A stretch of 64,000 nt of DNA from AWTP1-13 sp033764875 (GTDB taxonomy: Bacteria; Pseudomonadota; Alphaproteobacteria; Rhizobiales; Hyphomicrobiaceae): contig JANRIO010000124.1 in the NCBI GenBank assembly GCA_033764875.1, positions 62,001-126,000 on the forward strand. Reading direction: 5' to 3'. Position 1 is the first letter of the stretch, and each line of letters starts with the position of its first letter. The notes beneath the pieces were generated by a model, which saw only the letters and a program-made list of their open reading frames with translations, made no database searches and was not told the origin of the DNA. Shown one piece after another: positions 9,106 through 17,745 of this stretch. The position numbers and the translations under genes were made by a program.

Positions 9106-9642
9106 TTAGCTCTCCGCTCCCTGATCATCGTCCTCTGCGTACACCAGCGGCCGCACCACCACCCGCCCGTTCGCGATGTCGACCTCGGGCACGTAGGCGT
9201 CCGTGAACGGCACCAGGTCGGTCTGCGCCGTGCCGTGCCGGCGGATCTCGAGCAGCGGCCCGGCGCCCCAGTCCGGCGCGCCCACGATGCGCCCGACGCT
9301 GCGGCCTTGCGGATCGACCGCCTCGAGCCCGATCAGGTCGCTGACGTAGTACTCCCCCTCCGCCGTTGCCGGCAGCCGGTCGCGGGGAACGAACAGCTCC
9401 GTGCCCTTCAGCGCCTCCGCGCCGTTGCGGTCGTCGACGCCCTTGATCCGCGCCACCACGCCTTTCGCCGCCGCCCGCACGTTGCCGAGCACGAACCTCC
9501 GGCTCCCGTCCGCGCAGGTCAGCGGTCCGTAGGCGCCGATGTCCTCCGGCACCTCGGCATACGAATGGATCACCACCTCGCCACGGATGCCGTGCGCGCC
9601 GGTGATGCGGCCGATCAGGATCAGGTTGCCGGGTGCGGTCAT
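9106..9642 (-). CDS. rimM: Ribosome maturation factor RimM
   Basis: 178 residues. The N-terminal RimM domain begins LILIGRITGAHGIRGEV, the family signature, and the PRC-barrel domain begins near residue 95 (YYVSDLIGLEAVD) and ends VPEVDIANGRVVVRPL. RimM binds ribosomal protein S19 and helps shape the head of the 30S subunit during 16S rRNA processing. It normally lies in rpsP-rimM-trmD-rplS; here rpsP is about 24 kb away and trmD and rplS are not in the window, so this copy is detached from the usual operon. Confidence 0.95.
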   Translation of the reverse strand: MTAPGNLILIGRITGAHGIRGEVVIHSYAEVPEDIGAYGPLTCADGSRRFVLGNVRAAAKGVVARIKGVDDRNGAEALKGTELFVPRDRLPATAEGEYYVSDLIGLEAVDPQGRSVGRIVGAPDWGAGPLLEIRRHGTAQTDLVPFTDAYVPEVDIANGRVVVRPLVYAEDDDQGAES

Positions 9643-9684
9643 GGACGGGGCGTGGCGGTGTGCGGGCGTCGGTTCGAGAGCGCC

Positions 9685-10185
9685 TTATAGCGCAAAGTCG
9701 CGCGTGCGGTTGGCCGCCAGCGCATCCTGCAGCGCATGCGCGAAGTCGCGCTTCTCCTCGTCGTTGAGGAACTGCCCGAAGGTGAAGGCCCGGCCGTGTG
9801 AGACGATGCGCAGGTCCGTGCGGCCGTCGGGCCAGGTGCGCAGGGCCACCCGCGCCCAGTAGGGATTGCACGTGAAGGCGCTGCTGCGGCCGGAGGGCTT
9901 GGTATGCGTGATGGTCAGCGTCTCGTGCGTGACCTCGACCACCTCGTGGGCGCGCCCTGCCCGGTAGTTGAGGTGGAAGGCGAGGTAGATGATGGCGACG
10001 TCGAGGCCGAAGAAGCCCATCACCGGCCACGCGCCCAGGGCATAGAACACCATGCCGGCGACGAAGCTGACGCCGGAGACGGCCGCCATCAGGATCAGGA
10101 AGCCCTTGGGCGGCAGCGACCGGTGCGGCACCAGCACGGCACGAAAGGCTGGCGTGCCGGTCTCCGGGGCGGGTATGTCTTGCAT
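9685..10185 (-). CDS. DUF2244 membrane protein
   Basis: 166 residues from ATG 10185. Two adjacent membrane helices (residues about 30-75: FLILMAAVSGVSFVAGMVFY and MGFFGLDVAIIYLAFHLNY) are followed by a soluble part with EVTHETLTITHTKPSGR, NPYWARVAL and a C-terminal FGQFLNDEEKRDFAHAL. This is the DUF2244 layout, common in alphaproteobacteria and of unknown function. It is divergent from nth and lies 42 nt upstream of rimM on the same strand. Confidence 0.85.
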   Translation of the reverse strand: MQDIPAPETGTPAFRAVLVPHRSLPPKGFLILMAAVSGVSFVAGMVFYALGAWPVMGFFGLDVAIIYLAFHLNYRAGRAHEVVEVTHETLTITHTKPSGRSSAFTCNPYWARVALRTWPDGRTDLRIVSHGRAFTFGQFLNDEEKRDFAHALQDALAANRTRDFAL

Positions 10186-10328
10186 CGAAGGGCGGTCCCT
10201 GTTGGGTGCGACCTCGCCCGCACCGTGCGGTCCGGTTCCGGGTCGCCTCCATGAAGCACAGATGAAACACTTATGACAGCCGATCGGATCATCGCAATCT
10301 GCGCCCCGACACAAGCATCGACAGCCTG

Positions 10329-11123
10329 ATGCGCCGAGCCAGATCCGCCACCGCCGGAGACCGGCCCGCTGCCGCGGCAAAGGTTGCGGCCCCGGCGCGG
10401 CCCAAGACCGGCGGCCGCGGCCGGCCGCAGCGCGCCCGGGGGCCGGTGGCTGCCGCCCGCGTCGGCGAGATCTTCCACAGGCTCGCGACCGCCAATCCCG
10501 AGCCCAAGGGCGAGCTCGAGCACACCAACGCCTACACGCTGCTCGTGGCCGTGGTGCTATCGGCGCAGGCGACCGATGCCGGCGTCAACAAGGCGACGCG
10601 CGCACTCTTTGCCGCTGCCGACACGCCCGCCAAGATGCTGGCGCTGGGTGAGGACAAGGTGCGCGAGCACATCAAGACCATCGGCCTCTTCCGCAACAAG
10701 GCTAGGAACGTGATCGCCCTGTCGGAGCGTCTGGTGGCCGAGCACGGCGGCGAGGTGCCGCGCGATCGCGAGGGGCTGGAGGCGCTGCCGGGGGTCGGCC
10801 GCAAGACCGCCAATGTCGTGCTCAATATCGCCTTCGGCGAGCCGACGCTGGCCGTCGACACGCACGTCTTCCGCCTCGCCCACCGCCTTGCCCTGTCGAA
10901 GGGCAAGACGCCGCTCGATGTGGAGCTCGACCTCGTACGGATCATTCCGCCCGCCTTCATGCGCCACGCCCACCACTGGCTGATCCTGCACGGCCGCTAC
11001 GTCTGCCAGGCGCGCAAGCCCCTGTGCGACGCCTGCGTCATCTCCGACTTGTGCCACGCGTCCGAGAAGTGGTTTGATGGCCTCCCTCCTGATCCCCAAT
11101 CTCTGAGAAAGGCAGCCCCATGA
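10329..11123 (+). CDS. nth: Endonuclease III
   Basis: 264 residues; the first 40 are a basic Arg/Ala-rich extension that varies in the family. The helix-hairpin-helix LPGVGRKTANVV carries catalytic Lys near 158 and the catalytic Asp is in AVDTHVF near 176. Four cysteines at about 226, 233, 236 and 242 (spacing C-x6-C-x2-C-x5-C) bind the [4Fe-4S] cluster. The enzyme removes oxidised pyrimidines and nicks abasic sites in base-excision repair. The stop overlaps the next start by 4 nt (ATGA), pointing to co-transcription with the aminotransferase gene. Confidence 0.95.
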   Translation: MRRARSATAGDRPAAAAKVAAPARPKTGGRGRPQRARGPVAAARVGEIFHRLATANPEPKGELEHTNAYTLLVAVVLSAQATDAGVNKATRALFAAADTPAKMLALGEDKVREHIKTIGLFRNKARNVIALSERLVAEHGGEVPRDREGLEALPGVGRKTANVVLNIAFGEPTLAVDTHVFRLAHRLALSKGKTPLDVELDLVRIIPPAFMRHAHHWLILHGRYVCQARKPLCDACVISDLCHASEKWFDGLPPDPQSLRKAAP

Positions 11124-12307
11124 CCGTCGCCAACGGGCGCAAACTGCTGGCCATTCCGGGGCCCACCAACCTGCCCGACGAGGTCTTGCAGGCGATGCAC
11201 CACCCCTCGGTGGACATCTACTCGGGCGAGATGCTGGCGGTCACCGAGACCTGCCTCGCCGACTTGAAGCGCATCTTCGCCGCGCCCAGCGCCCGCACCT
11301 ACATCTACGCCGCCAACGGCCACGGCGGCTGGGAGGCAGCCCTCACCAACGTGCTGTCGAGGGGCGACCACATCCTGGTGCTCGAGAGCGGCCGCTTCGC
11401 CATCGGCTGGGGCGAGATGGGCAGCATGCTGGGCGTCGAGGTCGAGGTGCTGAAGGGCAGCTGGAGCCGTGCCGTCGATCCGGCCGCCGTCGAGGCCCGC
11501 CTCGCCGCCGACAAGGGCCACAAGATCAAGGCCGTCCTGGTCGTGCAGATCGACACCGCCTCGGGCGTCGTCAACGACATCCCGGCCATCCGCCGCGCCA
11601 TCGACGCCTCGGGCCATCCGGCGCTGTTCATGGTCGACACCGTCGCCTCCCTCGGCTGCATGCCCTTCGAGATGGAGGCCTGGCGCGTCGACGTCGCCAT
11701 GGCCGGGTCGCAGAAGGGCTTGATGACGCCGCCCGGGCTCGCCTTCGTCGCCGCCAACGCCAAGGCGCGCGAGGCGCACAAGTCGGCCGGGCTGCGCACG
11801 CTCTACTGGGACTGGACCTTCCGCGACGGCGAGATCCACTATCAGAAGTACTGCGGCACGCCGCCCGAGCAGCTCCTGTTCGCCCTGCGCAAGGCGCTGG
11901 ACATGCTGCTGGAGGAGGGCCTGCCGGCGGCCTTCCGCCGCCACGCGCTGCTCGCCGAGGCGACCCGGCGCGCCGTCGCAGTATGGGCGGAGAAGGGCGC
12001 GCTCGGCTTCTCCATCGTCGAGCCCGCGGCCCGCTCCAACTCCATCACCTGCGTGCTGCTCAACGGCCTGCAGCTCGATCCGCTCTACGCCTATTGCCGC
12101 GACAAGTGCGGCCTGACCTTGGGCGTCGGCTTGGGCGATTACCACAACCGCGCCTTCCGCATCGCCCACATGGGCCACGTCAACGCGCCGATGCTGCTGG
12201 GCGCGCTGGGCTGCATCGAGATGGCGCTGCACGCCCTCCACATCCCCCACGGCCACGGCGGCGTCCAGGCCGCGGTCAACTACCTGGGCGAGCAGGTGAA
12301 GGCCTGA
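11120..12307 (+). CDS. Class V aminotransferase, serine-glyoxylate type
   Basis: 395 residues. The start IPGPTNLPDEVLQAMHHPSVD and the motif ANGHGGWEAALTNVLS are typical of alanine/serine-glyoxylate aminotransferases. The PLP Lys is Lys199 in AGSQKGLMTPPG, preceded by VDTVASLGCMPFEMEAW. The serine-glyoxylate enzyme turns serine plus glyoxylate into hydroxypyruvate plus glycine in the serine cycle or photorespiratory-type glyoxylate disposal. No other serine-cycle gene is nearby, so a methylotrophic role cannot be claimed; an alanine- or purine-linked transaminase is possible. Translationally coupled to nth by a 4-nt overlap. Confidence 0.85.
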   Translation: MTVANGRKLLAIPGPTNLPDEVLQAMHHPSVDIYSGEMLAVTETCLADLKRIFAAPSARTYIYAANGHGGWEAALTNVLSRGDHILVLESGRFAIGWGEMGSMLGVEVEVLKGSWSRAVDPAAVEARLAADKGHKIKAVLVVQIDTASGVVNDIPAIRRAIDASGHPALFMVDTVASLGCMPFEMEAWRVDVAMAGSQKGLMTPPGLAFVAANAKAREAHKSAGLRTLYWDWTFRDGEIHYQKYCGTPPEQLLFALRKALDMLLEEGLPAAFRRHALLAEATRRAVAVWAEKGALGFSIVEPAARSNSITCVLLNGLQLDPLYAYCRDKCGLTLGVGLGDYHNRAFRIAHMGHVNAPMLLGALGCIEMALHALHIPHGHGGVQAAVNYLGEQVKA

Positions 12308-12330
12308 GCCTGCGCGGGGGCGCGCGCGTT

Positions 12331-12385
12331 GTTCCCGATCGGGCACATTCCGCGCCCCGCCCGCCCAATGTTCCCGATCGGGATG
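12331..12385. promoter_or_regulatory. Two candidate Hip-type operators, 39 bp apart
   Basis: Two 16-mers fit the palindrome GTTCCCGA|TCGGGAAC: GTTCCCGATCGGGCAC (12331-12346) and GTTCCCGATCGGGATG (12370-12385). Each has the perfect core CCCGATCGGG and their centres are 39 bp apart. The same element recurs upstream of hipB at 13026-13120 with 39-40 bp spacing. They lie 126-180 bp before the lipoprotein gene at 12511. Binding by the hipB product is inferred from this recurrence. Confidence 0.6.
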
Positions 12386-12510
12386 CTCGGGGCACGCCTG
12401 TGGCGGGCCTGAAACTCCGCGTCATGTATCAACATGATTGTGAGGGTGCGCCCTCGCTTGTCCTCCGGGCTGCGCCGATTACCGTCGTGCGCAGATTTGG
12501 AGGGGATTTT

Positions 12511-12912
12511 ATGCGCATTTTGGCTTCGTTTTTGCTCGCTGCGGCGCTGTGTGGCTGTGCCACCATCACCAGGGGAACGACGCAGAACATTTCTATCAAC
12601 ACGCCCGGTGCCGCCGGCGCGCAGTGCACGCTCAGCTCCCCGGCCGTGGGCACGAAGGTCGTGGTGACGCCCGCAACCGTGGTGGTGCAGAAGGGCCAGG
12701 ATGCCATCGCGGTCCGCTGCAGCAAGGAGTGCTTTCAGGACGGGGCCGGCGTGATCGAGTCCAATATCGAGGGCATGACGGCCGGCAACGTCTTGGTCGG
12801 CGGTGTCATCGGCCTCGGCGTCGACGCTGCGAGCGGTGCCATGAACAAATACAACTCCGACACCAACATCGTCATGCCCCCCATTCAGGGCTGCCGGCCC
12901 CGAAGCGCGTAG
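12511..12912 (+). CDS. Small putative lipoprotein
   Basis: 133 residues from ATG 12511, with a strong GGAGGGG ribosome-binding site. The start MRILASFLLAAALCGCATI gives a signal peptide with lipobox-like cysteines at 14 and 16; the pattern resembles lipoproteins of the type MK-LLxxx-LSGCATI-x-RG-T-x-QxxxxxTxPxGA, whose following segment here is TRGTTQNISINTPGAAGAQC. A beta-rich middle and a Gly-rich helix (AGNVLVGGVIGLGVDAASGAM) follow. Function unknown. It sits between the two sets of Hip-type palindromes, and a further inverted repeat TCATGT-N4-ACATGA lies at 12422-12437. Confidence 0.75.
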   Translation: MRILASFLLAAALCGCATITRGTTQNISINTPGAAGAQCTLSSPAVGTKVVVTPATVVVQKGQDAIAVRCSKECFQDGAGVIESNIEGMTAGNVLVGGVIGLGVDAASGAMNKYNSDTNIVMPPIQGCRPRSA

Positions 12913-13025
12913 CCCGCGCTCGCGTGCCGCCCCGTCCTCAAAGGGCCTCGAGAAGCGCAGCGGCTGCCGCGGCTGGTGGAGGCGCTGAGCAGTCCCGGGC
13001 GAGATTGCCCCGCGACTGGACCGCA

Positions 13026-13120
13026 ATTCCCGATCGGTAACATCACCGGCCCGGCGAGCGTCAATGTTCCCGCTCTGACTCTTTTCTCCTGTTTTCGCTT
13101 GATTGTTACCGATCGGGCAC
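13026..13120. promoter_or_regulatory. hipBA operator array (two full sites and one half-site)
   Basis: ATTCCCGATCGGTAAC (13026-13041) and GTTACCGATCGGGCAC (13105-13120) each match the 16-bp palindrome GTTCCCGATCGGGAAC with two mismatches. Exactly between them GTTCCCGC (13066-13073) is a half-site. The three centres (13033.5, 13073.5, 13112.5) are 40 and 39 bp apart. The array ends 50 bp before the hipB start. Autorepression by HipB through several operators is known for the E. coli family member, whose half-sites differ; here the binding protein is inferred. Confidence 0.68.
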
Positions 13121-13170
13121 TTAGCATCTCCAGACCATGGGAAGAGCTCCCGTTGCAAGGAGGCTGCGCG

Positions 13171-13467
13171 ATGGCAACGCCGGACGCCCACGATACGACC
13201 GCGGCCCTCGCCCGCAGCTTCGGCGCCGCCGTTCGGCAGCGCCGCGAGGCCTTGAAGCTGCGGCAGGAGGACATCGCCTTCAGCACCGGCATCGGGCGGC
13301 GCTTCATCATCGAGCTGGAGGCGGGCAAGCCGAGCTGCCAGCTCGGCAAGGCGCTGGTGGTGGCGGCCGCCGTCGGCCTGCGCCCCATCGACCTGATGAC
13401 GGCAGGGCCCGACGACGAGCCCCTCTTGCCCGACATCCAAGCCTTGCCGGATGTGGACCGTGGCTGA
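13171..13467 (+). CDS. hipB: HipB-like antitoxin / HTH repressor
   Basis: 98 residues from ATG 13171 after an AAGGAGG ribosome-binding site. An XRE-type helix-turn-helix covers about residues 18-75: VRQRREALKLRQEDIAFSTG then IGRRFIIELEAGK and LGKALVVAAAVGL. HipB proteins neutralise HipA and repress the shared promoter. The last 17 nt overlap hipA in another frame, the normal coupling of the pair. The symmetrical sites upstream (13026-13120) are its likely operators. The C-terminal tail (LLPDIQALPDVDRG) is short, as in other HipB proteins. Confidence 0.88.
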   Translation: MATPDAHDTTAALARSFGAAVRQRREALKLRQEDIAFSTGIGRRFIIELEAGKPSCQLGKALVVAAAVGLRPIDLMTAGPDDEPLLPDIQALPDVDRG

Positions 13468-14833
13468 GCTGCCGATCTACTACGAGACGCGCGCCGTCGG
13501 CGCCATCACGGCCTCCGCCGACGGGCCGAGCTTTCTCTACGACCCCGCGTGGCTCGCCACCCGCGGCGCCTTCCCCATCTCGCTGCTGATGCCGCTCACC
13601 AGACAGCGCGCGCCCCCGAGCGTCTTTGCGCCCTGGGCCGCCAACCTGCTGCCCGAGTCGACCCAGCTCAGCGCCGTCGGCCGCATGCTCGGCACCTCGC
13701 CCGAGGACGCCGTTGCCATCCTGTCCGAGATCGGGCGCGACACGGCTGGCGCGCTGTCCATCGGCCGTCCGGGCTCGGCCGAGACCGGTGGCTGGAAAGC
13801 CATCGGCCCGCCCAGGAACCTGGAGCGGATCATCGAGGAGCTGCCCTCCAAGCCCTTCCTCGTCGGCGAGGAGGGCGTGTCGATGTCGCTGGCGGGCGTG
13901 CAGAGCAAGCTTGGTGTGGCCATCGACGCCCGCGGCCGCCTTTGCGTGCCCCACGACGGCGCTCCCTCGACCTACATCCTGAAGCCCGACTCCGATCGCC
14001 TCTACGGGGGCGTGCAGAACGAGGCCCTGTGCCTGACGCTGGCCCGCCGCATGGGGCTCGCCGCCGTCGAGATCACCACCGGCAAGGCGGGGCGGCGCAG
14101 CTACCTGCTCGTGCGCCGCTACGATCGCCTCGAGCAGCAGGGCCGCTGGCGGCGCGCGCATCAGGAGGATTTCTGCCAGGCGCTGGGCAAGCCGCCGTTC
14201 GCCAAGTACGAGGCGAACCAGAGCGGCATCAAGGGGCCCACGCTCGCCGACATGTTTGCCGTGGCGCGCACCGCCATGCAGGCGCCCGACATCCTCAACC
14301 TTGTCGACTACGTCGTCTTCAACGTGCTCGCCTGCAACACCGACGCGCACGCCAAGAACTACTCGATGATGATCTCCGCTCGCGGCTTCGCGCTGGCGCC
14401 GATGTACGACGTCATGTGCGCGGCCGCCTGGGACAACGTCACGCGCAACATGGCGCAGAAGATCGCCGGCAAGAGCCGCGGCGAGCACCTGAAGCGCCGG
14501 CACTGGGTGCGGTGCGCGCGCGACTGCGGGCTCAACCCGTCGGGTCTCGTCAAGCGGGTCGAGGAGCTGGGCGTCCGGGTGCTGCGCGAGGTGGGGCCGG
14601 CGGCCGAGGCGGTGGCGGCGATGCCCGCCGGCAGCCACGCGCTGATGCCGCGGTTCGTCGAGGCCATCGCGGCGCGCGCCCGCGCCGTGCTGGCCGGCCT
14701 GTCGGACCTGTCGGGCTCCGATGACGAGGAGACCGAGGCCGCGCCCCCGCCGCCGCCACCCAAGCGTGCCGCGTCCCGCAGGCCGAAGACGCCAGCGCCC
14801 TCTGCCCGCAAGGCGGGGCGAGGGAAGGGGTGA
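13451..14833 (+). CDS. hipA: HipA-family Ser/Thr kinase toxin
   Basis: 460 residues. The N-terminal subdomain (1-95) has GAITASADGPSFLYD and LPEST. The kinase has Ser146 in SLAGVQSKL, matching the loop whose Ser is autophosphorylated in E. coli HipA, ATP-side YILKPDSDR, and the catalytic motif NTDAHAKN with Asp298. All expected catalytic residues are present, so it looks functional. E. coli HipA phosphorylates glutamyl-tRNA synthetase and triggers persistence; this protein's target is not known. Odd point: a Pro/Lys/Arg-rich low-complexity tail of about 40 residues (from about 420) beyond the usual HipA end. Confidence 0.92.
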   Translation: MWTVAELPIYYETRAVGAITASADGPSFLYDPAWLATRGAFPISLLMPLTRQRAPPSVFAPWAANLLPESTQLSAVGRMLGTSPEDAVAILSEIGRDTAGALSIGRPGSAETGGWKAIGPPRNLERIIEELPSKPFLVGEEGVSMSLAGVQSKLGVAIDARGRLCVPHDGAPSTYILKPDSDRLYGGVQNEALCLTLARRMGLAAVEITTGKAGRRSYLLVRRYDRLEQQGRWRRAHQEDFCQALGKPPFAKYEANQSGIKGPTLADMFAVARTAMQAPDILNLVDYVVFNVLACNTDAHAKNYSMMISARGFALAPMYDVMCAAAWDNVTRNMAQKIAGKSRGEHLKRRHWVRCARDCGLNPSGLVKRVEELGVRVLREVGPAAEAVAAMPAGSHALMPRFVEAIAARARAVLAGLSDLSGSDDEETEAAPPPPPPKRAASRRPKTPAPSARKAGRGKG

Positions 14834-14909
14834 GCGGCGCTGTCCTTGAACCGACGTCGCGCTCGGCAATGTCGACGAACCATCCCCTCCGAGGACGGCC
14901 AAGCACGCT

Positions 14910-15275
14910 TCAGCTCGAAGCCCGCATCACGCGCGTCTCGACCTTCTCGTCCGGATGCACGTAGACCTCGAGCAGCGTGAACCCGACCAGGTCGAGCTTC
15001 TGCCCGTCGACCAGCACGCTCCCGTCCTGGCGCATCGTGATGCGGCGGTTGCGCACCAGCACCTGGCCCTCCGCTGCGGTGCTGCTGGTGACGTAGGTGC
15101 GCGGGCCGCCGCCCGGCGCGTACACGACGACCTTGCGGCTCGCCGTCTCGAACGTGGTGATGGGAAAGCGCGAGGTGTCCTCGGGAAAGAACACGGCCGA
15201 GACGCCGAGAATGATCGCGAGCCCGAGCACGAGGCCGCCGATGGTCATGCCGGCGAGTTTCAGGATCTTCCGCAT
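14910..15275 (-). CDS. Hypothetical membrane-anchored protein
   Basis: 121 residues. One N-terminal hydrophobic helix (MTIGGLVLGLAIILGVSAVFF, residues about 9-29), either an anchor or an uncleaved signal, then a soluble beta-rich domain with VVVYAPGGGPRTYVTSST, VLVRNRRITMRQDGSVLV and VGFTLLEVYVHPDEKVE. I do not recognise the family. It is separated from the gabD-like gene by about 160 nt, converges on hipA, and has no obvious operon partner. Confidence 0.6.
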   Translation of the reverse strand: MRKILKLAGMTIGGLVLGLAIILGVSAVFFPEDTSRFPITTFETASRKVVVYAPGGGPRTYVTSSTAAEGQVLVRNRRITMRQDGSVLVDGQKLDLVGFTLLEVYVHPDEKVETRVMRASS

Positions 15276-15364
15276 TGGGGGTCCTCAGGGGGGTGGTGTG
15301 ACGCCTGGGCCCACGCATAGATCCGCCGCCGCCGTGCGGCTGTTCCGCCCGGCACAGCCCCGGA

Positions 15365-15395
15365 AACGAGAACGGCGCCTTGCGGGGCGCCGTCT
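15365..15395 (-). terminator. Stem-loop terminator after succinate-semialdehyde dehydrogenase gene
   Basis: ACGGCGCC (15372-15379) pairs with GGCGCCGT (15386-15393) around a 6-nt loop. Read on the minus strand the stem is followed by TTCTCGTTT, a broken T-run. It lies 40-70 nt past the stop of the dehydrogenase gene and before the next minus-strand gene, the expected place for its terminator. Confidence 0.6.
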
Positions 15396-15433
15396 CCATT
15401 GCTGCGGGTAGGTGGCAGGCCCCTGCGGACCTT

Positions 15434-16861
15434 TCAGCCCATGTGGCTGACGAACTTCGCCTGCATGTACACCATCAGGCCCTCGATGCCGCCTTCGTGG
15501 CCGTAGCCGGAATCCTTGATCCCGCCGAACGGCGACTCCGGCGTTGCCAGCCCCAGGTGGTTGATCGTCACCATGCCGCTGTCGAGCGCGTCCGCGATCT
15601 TGGTCGCCGTGTGCGCATTCTTGGTGAAGGCGTAGCTGGCCAGGCCATAGGGCAGCTTGTTGGCCCGCTCCAGCACCTCGTCCGTGTCCTTGAAGCGCAG
15701 CATCACCGCCACCGGGCCGAACGGCTCCTCGTTGAGGATGCGCGCCGTCTCCGGCACGTCCGTCAGCACCGTCGGCTCGAAGAAGTTGCCCTGGTTGCCG
15801 ATGCGCTTGCCGCCCGTCTGCACCTTGGCGCCCTTCTCCTGCGCGTCGGCGATGATCGTCTCCATGGCGTTGACGCGGCGCGGATTGGCCAGCGGCCCCA
15901 TGGTGCTCGCAGGGTCGAGGCCGTCGCCGACCTTGAGGCTCTTGGCCGCCTGGATGAAGTCGCCGACGAACTTGTCGTAGACCTTCTCATGCACGAAGAA
16001 GCGCGTCGGCGAGATGCACACCTGGCCGGCGTTGCGGAACTTGGAGCCGACCATGATCTTGGTGGCGCTGTCCACGTCCGCGTCGTCGAACACCAGCACG
16101 GGCGCGTGCCCGCCGAGCTCCATCGTCGCCCGCTTCATGTGCGTGGCTGCCAGCGCCGCCAAGTGCTTGCCGACCGGCACCGAGCCGGTGAACGAGATCT
16201 TGCGGATCACCGGGCTTGGGATCAGGTACTCGGAGATCTCCGCCGGCACGCCGTAGACGAGGTTGACGACGCCGGCCGGCACGCCCGCGTCGTGGACGCA
16301 CTTCACGAGGCCGATCGGCGAGCCCGGCGTCTCCTCCGGGCACTTGATGATGATCGAGCAGCCGGCGGCCAGCGAGGCTGCGATCTTGCGCACCGCCTGC
16401 GTGATCGGAAAGTTCCAGGGCGAGAAGCCGGCGACGGGGCCCACGGGCTCCAAGATCACCATGTTGCGCACGCCGTCCGCGCGTGCCGGGATGATGCGCC
16501 CGTACGCCCGCTGACCTTCCGCCGCGAACCAGTCGAAGATGTCGGCGCCCATCATGATCTCGATCTTCGCCTCGGCGAGGATCTTGCCCTGCTCCTGGGT
16601 GAGCACCTTGGCGATCTCGTCGGCGCGCGCGCGCATCAGCTCGCCGCACTTGCGCAGGATCTTGCCGCGCTCGAAGGCGGAGACGCGACGCCATTCCTTG
16701 AAGCCCTTGTCGGCGGCCGCGAGCGCCTTGTCGAGATCGCCCTTGGAGGCGGCGCCGAGCTCGCCGATCACCTTGCTGTTGGCCGGGTTGTAGACCTCGA
16801 GGGTCTTGCCCGAGGGCTTCACCCACTTGCCGTCGATGTAGTGCTCGAGTGTCGTGTACAC
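15434..16861 (-). CDS. gabD: Succinate-semialdehyde dehydrogenase (NAD(P)+)
   Basis: 475 residues, standard aldehyde dehydrogenase length. Landmarks: PWNFPITQAVRKIAASLAAG, FTGSVPVGKHL, the general base Glu in MELGGHAPVLVF near 248, and catalytic Cys282 in NAGQVCISPTRFFV. The C terminus SPFGGIKDSGYGHEGG is typical of the SSADH/GabD subgroup. The enzyme oxidises succinate semialdehyde to succinate, ending the GABA shunt. No gabT or GABA transporter is nearby, so related semialdehydes are possible substrates. It is a single-gene unit with a downstream stem-loop. Confidence 0.9.
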   Translation of the reverse strand: MYTTLEHYIDGKWVKPSGKTLEVYNPANSKVIGELGAASKGDLDKALAAADKGFKEWRRVSAFERGKILRKCGELMRARADEIAKVLTQEQGKILAEAKIEIMMGADIFDWFAAEGQRAYGRIIPARADGVRNMVILEPVGPVAGFSPWNFPITQAVRKIAASLAAGCSIIIKCPEETPGSPIGLVKCVHDAGVPAGVVNLVYGVPAEISEYLIPSPVIRKISFTGSVPVGKHLAALAATHMKRATMELGGHAPVLVFDDADVDSATKIMVGSKFRNAGQVCISPTRFFVHEKVYDKFVGDFIQAAKSLKVGDGLDPASTMGPLANPRRVNAMETIIADAQEKGAKVQTGGKRIGNQGNFFEPTVLTDVPETARILNEEPFGPVAVMLRFKDTDEVLERANKLPYGLASYAFTKNAHTATKIADALDSGMVTINHLGLATPESPFGGIKDSGYGHEGGIEGLMVYMQAKFVSHMG

Positions 16862-17085
16862 GGGGTTGCTTCCTTCCGTGGTTGGGCCGGCTGGCGCGGC
16901 AGGTGAGTCCTGTCCGCCCGATCGCTGCAGCTCGCGGGAGAGGCCTGCGACCGCAGGAAGAGGACGCGATTGGGGGTAGCCGTGCCCCGCGCGATGTGCA
17001 AGCTCAATATAGGATGCCGCGCCGCCGAAGTGAGCGCGCGGCCGGCCTCAAACTCTTGTGCGGCGCCGCCAAAGGTCGCGTGCTC

Positions 17086-17550
17086 TCAGACGGCGGGCCT
17101 CTCCGCGCAGGTCGAGGGCTCGCCGCGCCGCCAGCCTTGCGCGTTCCAGGCGAGCGGAGCCGCCAGCCCCTCCTCGCTGTCCGCGGGCGGCCCGCCGCTG
17201 CTGAGGAAGAACTCGAAGCAATTGGCGGATGTCTTGAGCACCAGCCAGCACCCGCCCACCAGGCTGCCGCCGGGGGCGGGGTCGTAGAAGGTGCAGAGCA
17301 CGTCGCCGGGCCTGAAGCTCCAGCGGCCTGTGCCGTTGCGGCCGCCCGTCTCCCGGTAGTCGAGCCGGCCGTCGGCGAGGTAGGCCTCGCTCCAGGTGAT
17401 GCCGTTGCCGTAGTGGCCGTCGAGGGTCTGGCCCACGATCGCCTCACGGATCGCCGCCTCGCTGAGGTAGGGGGCGGCGGCGAGGGCTTGGGGTGCGAGG
17501 ATGGCGGCGAGCGCGCCGGCGAGCAGGCATCGGGTGGCTGTCGCGCGCAT
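17086..17550 (-). CDS. Hypothetical secreted protein
   Basis: 154 residues from ATG 17550, chosen for the GGAGG ribosome-binding site 6 nt upstream and because it begins a signal peptide (RCLLAGALAAILAPQALAAA). The mature part has EAIVGQTLDGHYGNGITWSEAYLADGRLDYRE, here given in pieces GQTLDGHY and WSEAYLADGRLDY, then GRWSFRPGDVLCTFYDP and GGCWLVLKTSANCFEFF. Three or four cysteines suggest disulphides in the periplasm. It resembles small periplasmic proteins of alphaproteobacteria with a G-x-T-x-x-G-x-Y / W-x-E-x-Y pattern; function unknown. Confidence 0.7.
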   Translation of the reverse strand: MRATATRCLLAGALAAILAPQALAAAPYLSEAAIREAIVGQTLDGHYGNGITWSEAYLADGRLDYRETGGRNGTGRWSFRPGDVLCTFYDPAPGGSLVGGCWLVLKTSANCFEFFLSSGGPPADSEEGLAAPLAWNAQGWRRGEPSTCAERPAV

Positions 17551-17745
17551 CGGGATCCTCCTCCGCTGACCGGTCGGCCGTGCTGGCGACGGCCGGCCAT
17601 GCTTGCGCTGACCAATATGGCGCGGGCACGACAAATCATAGACAGGACCGGCGGTTGGCATTAAATGCGTGCCGCGGTTTCAAGGGTCACCGCGATTTCA
17701 AACCCGAATGACGCGTGCGTCTTGAGCACGCGGGAAGGCAACACA

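Noticed and set aside
13171..14833. hipBA as part of a mobile element
   Set aside because: No integrase, transposase, terminal repeats or composition shift around the module.
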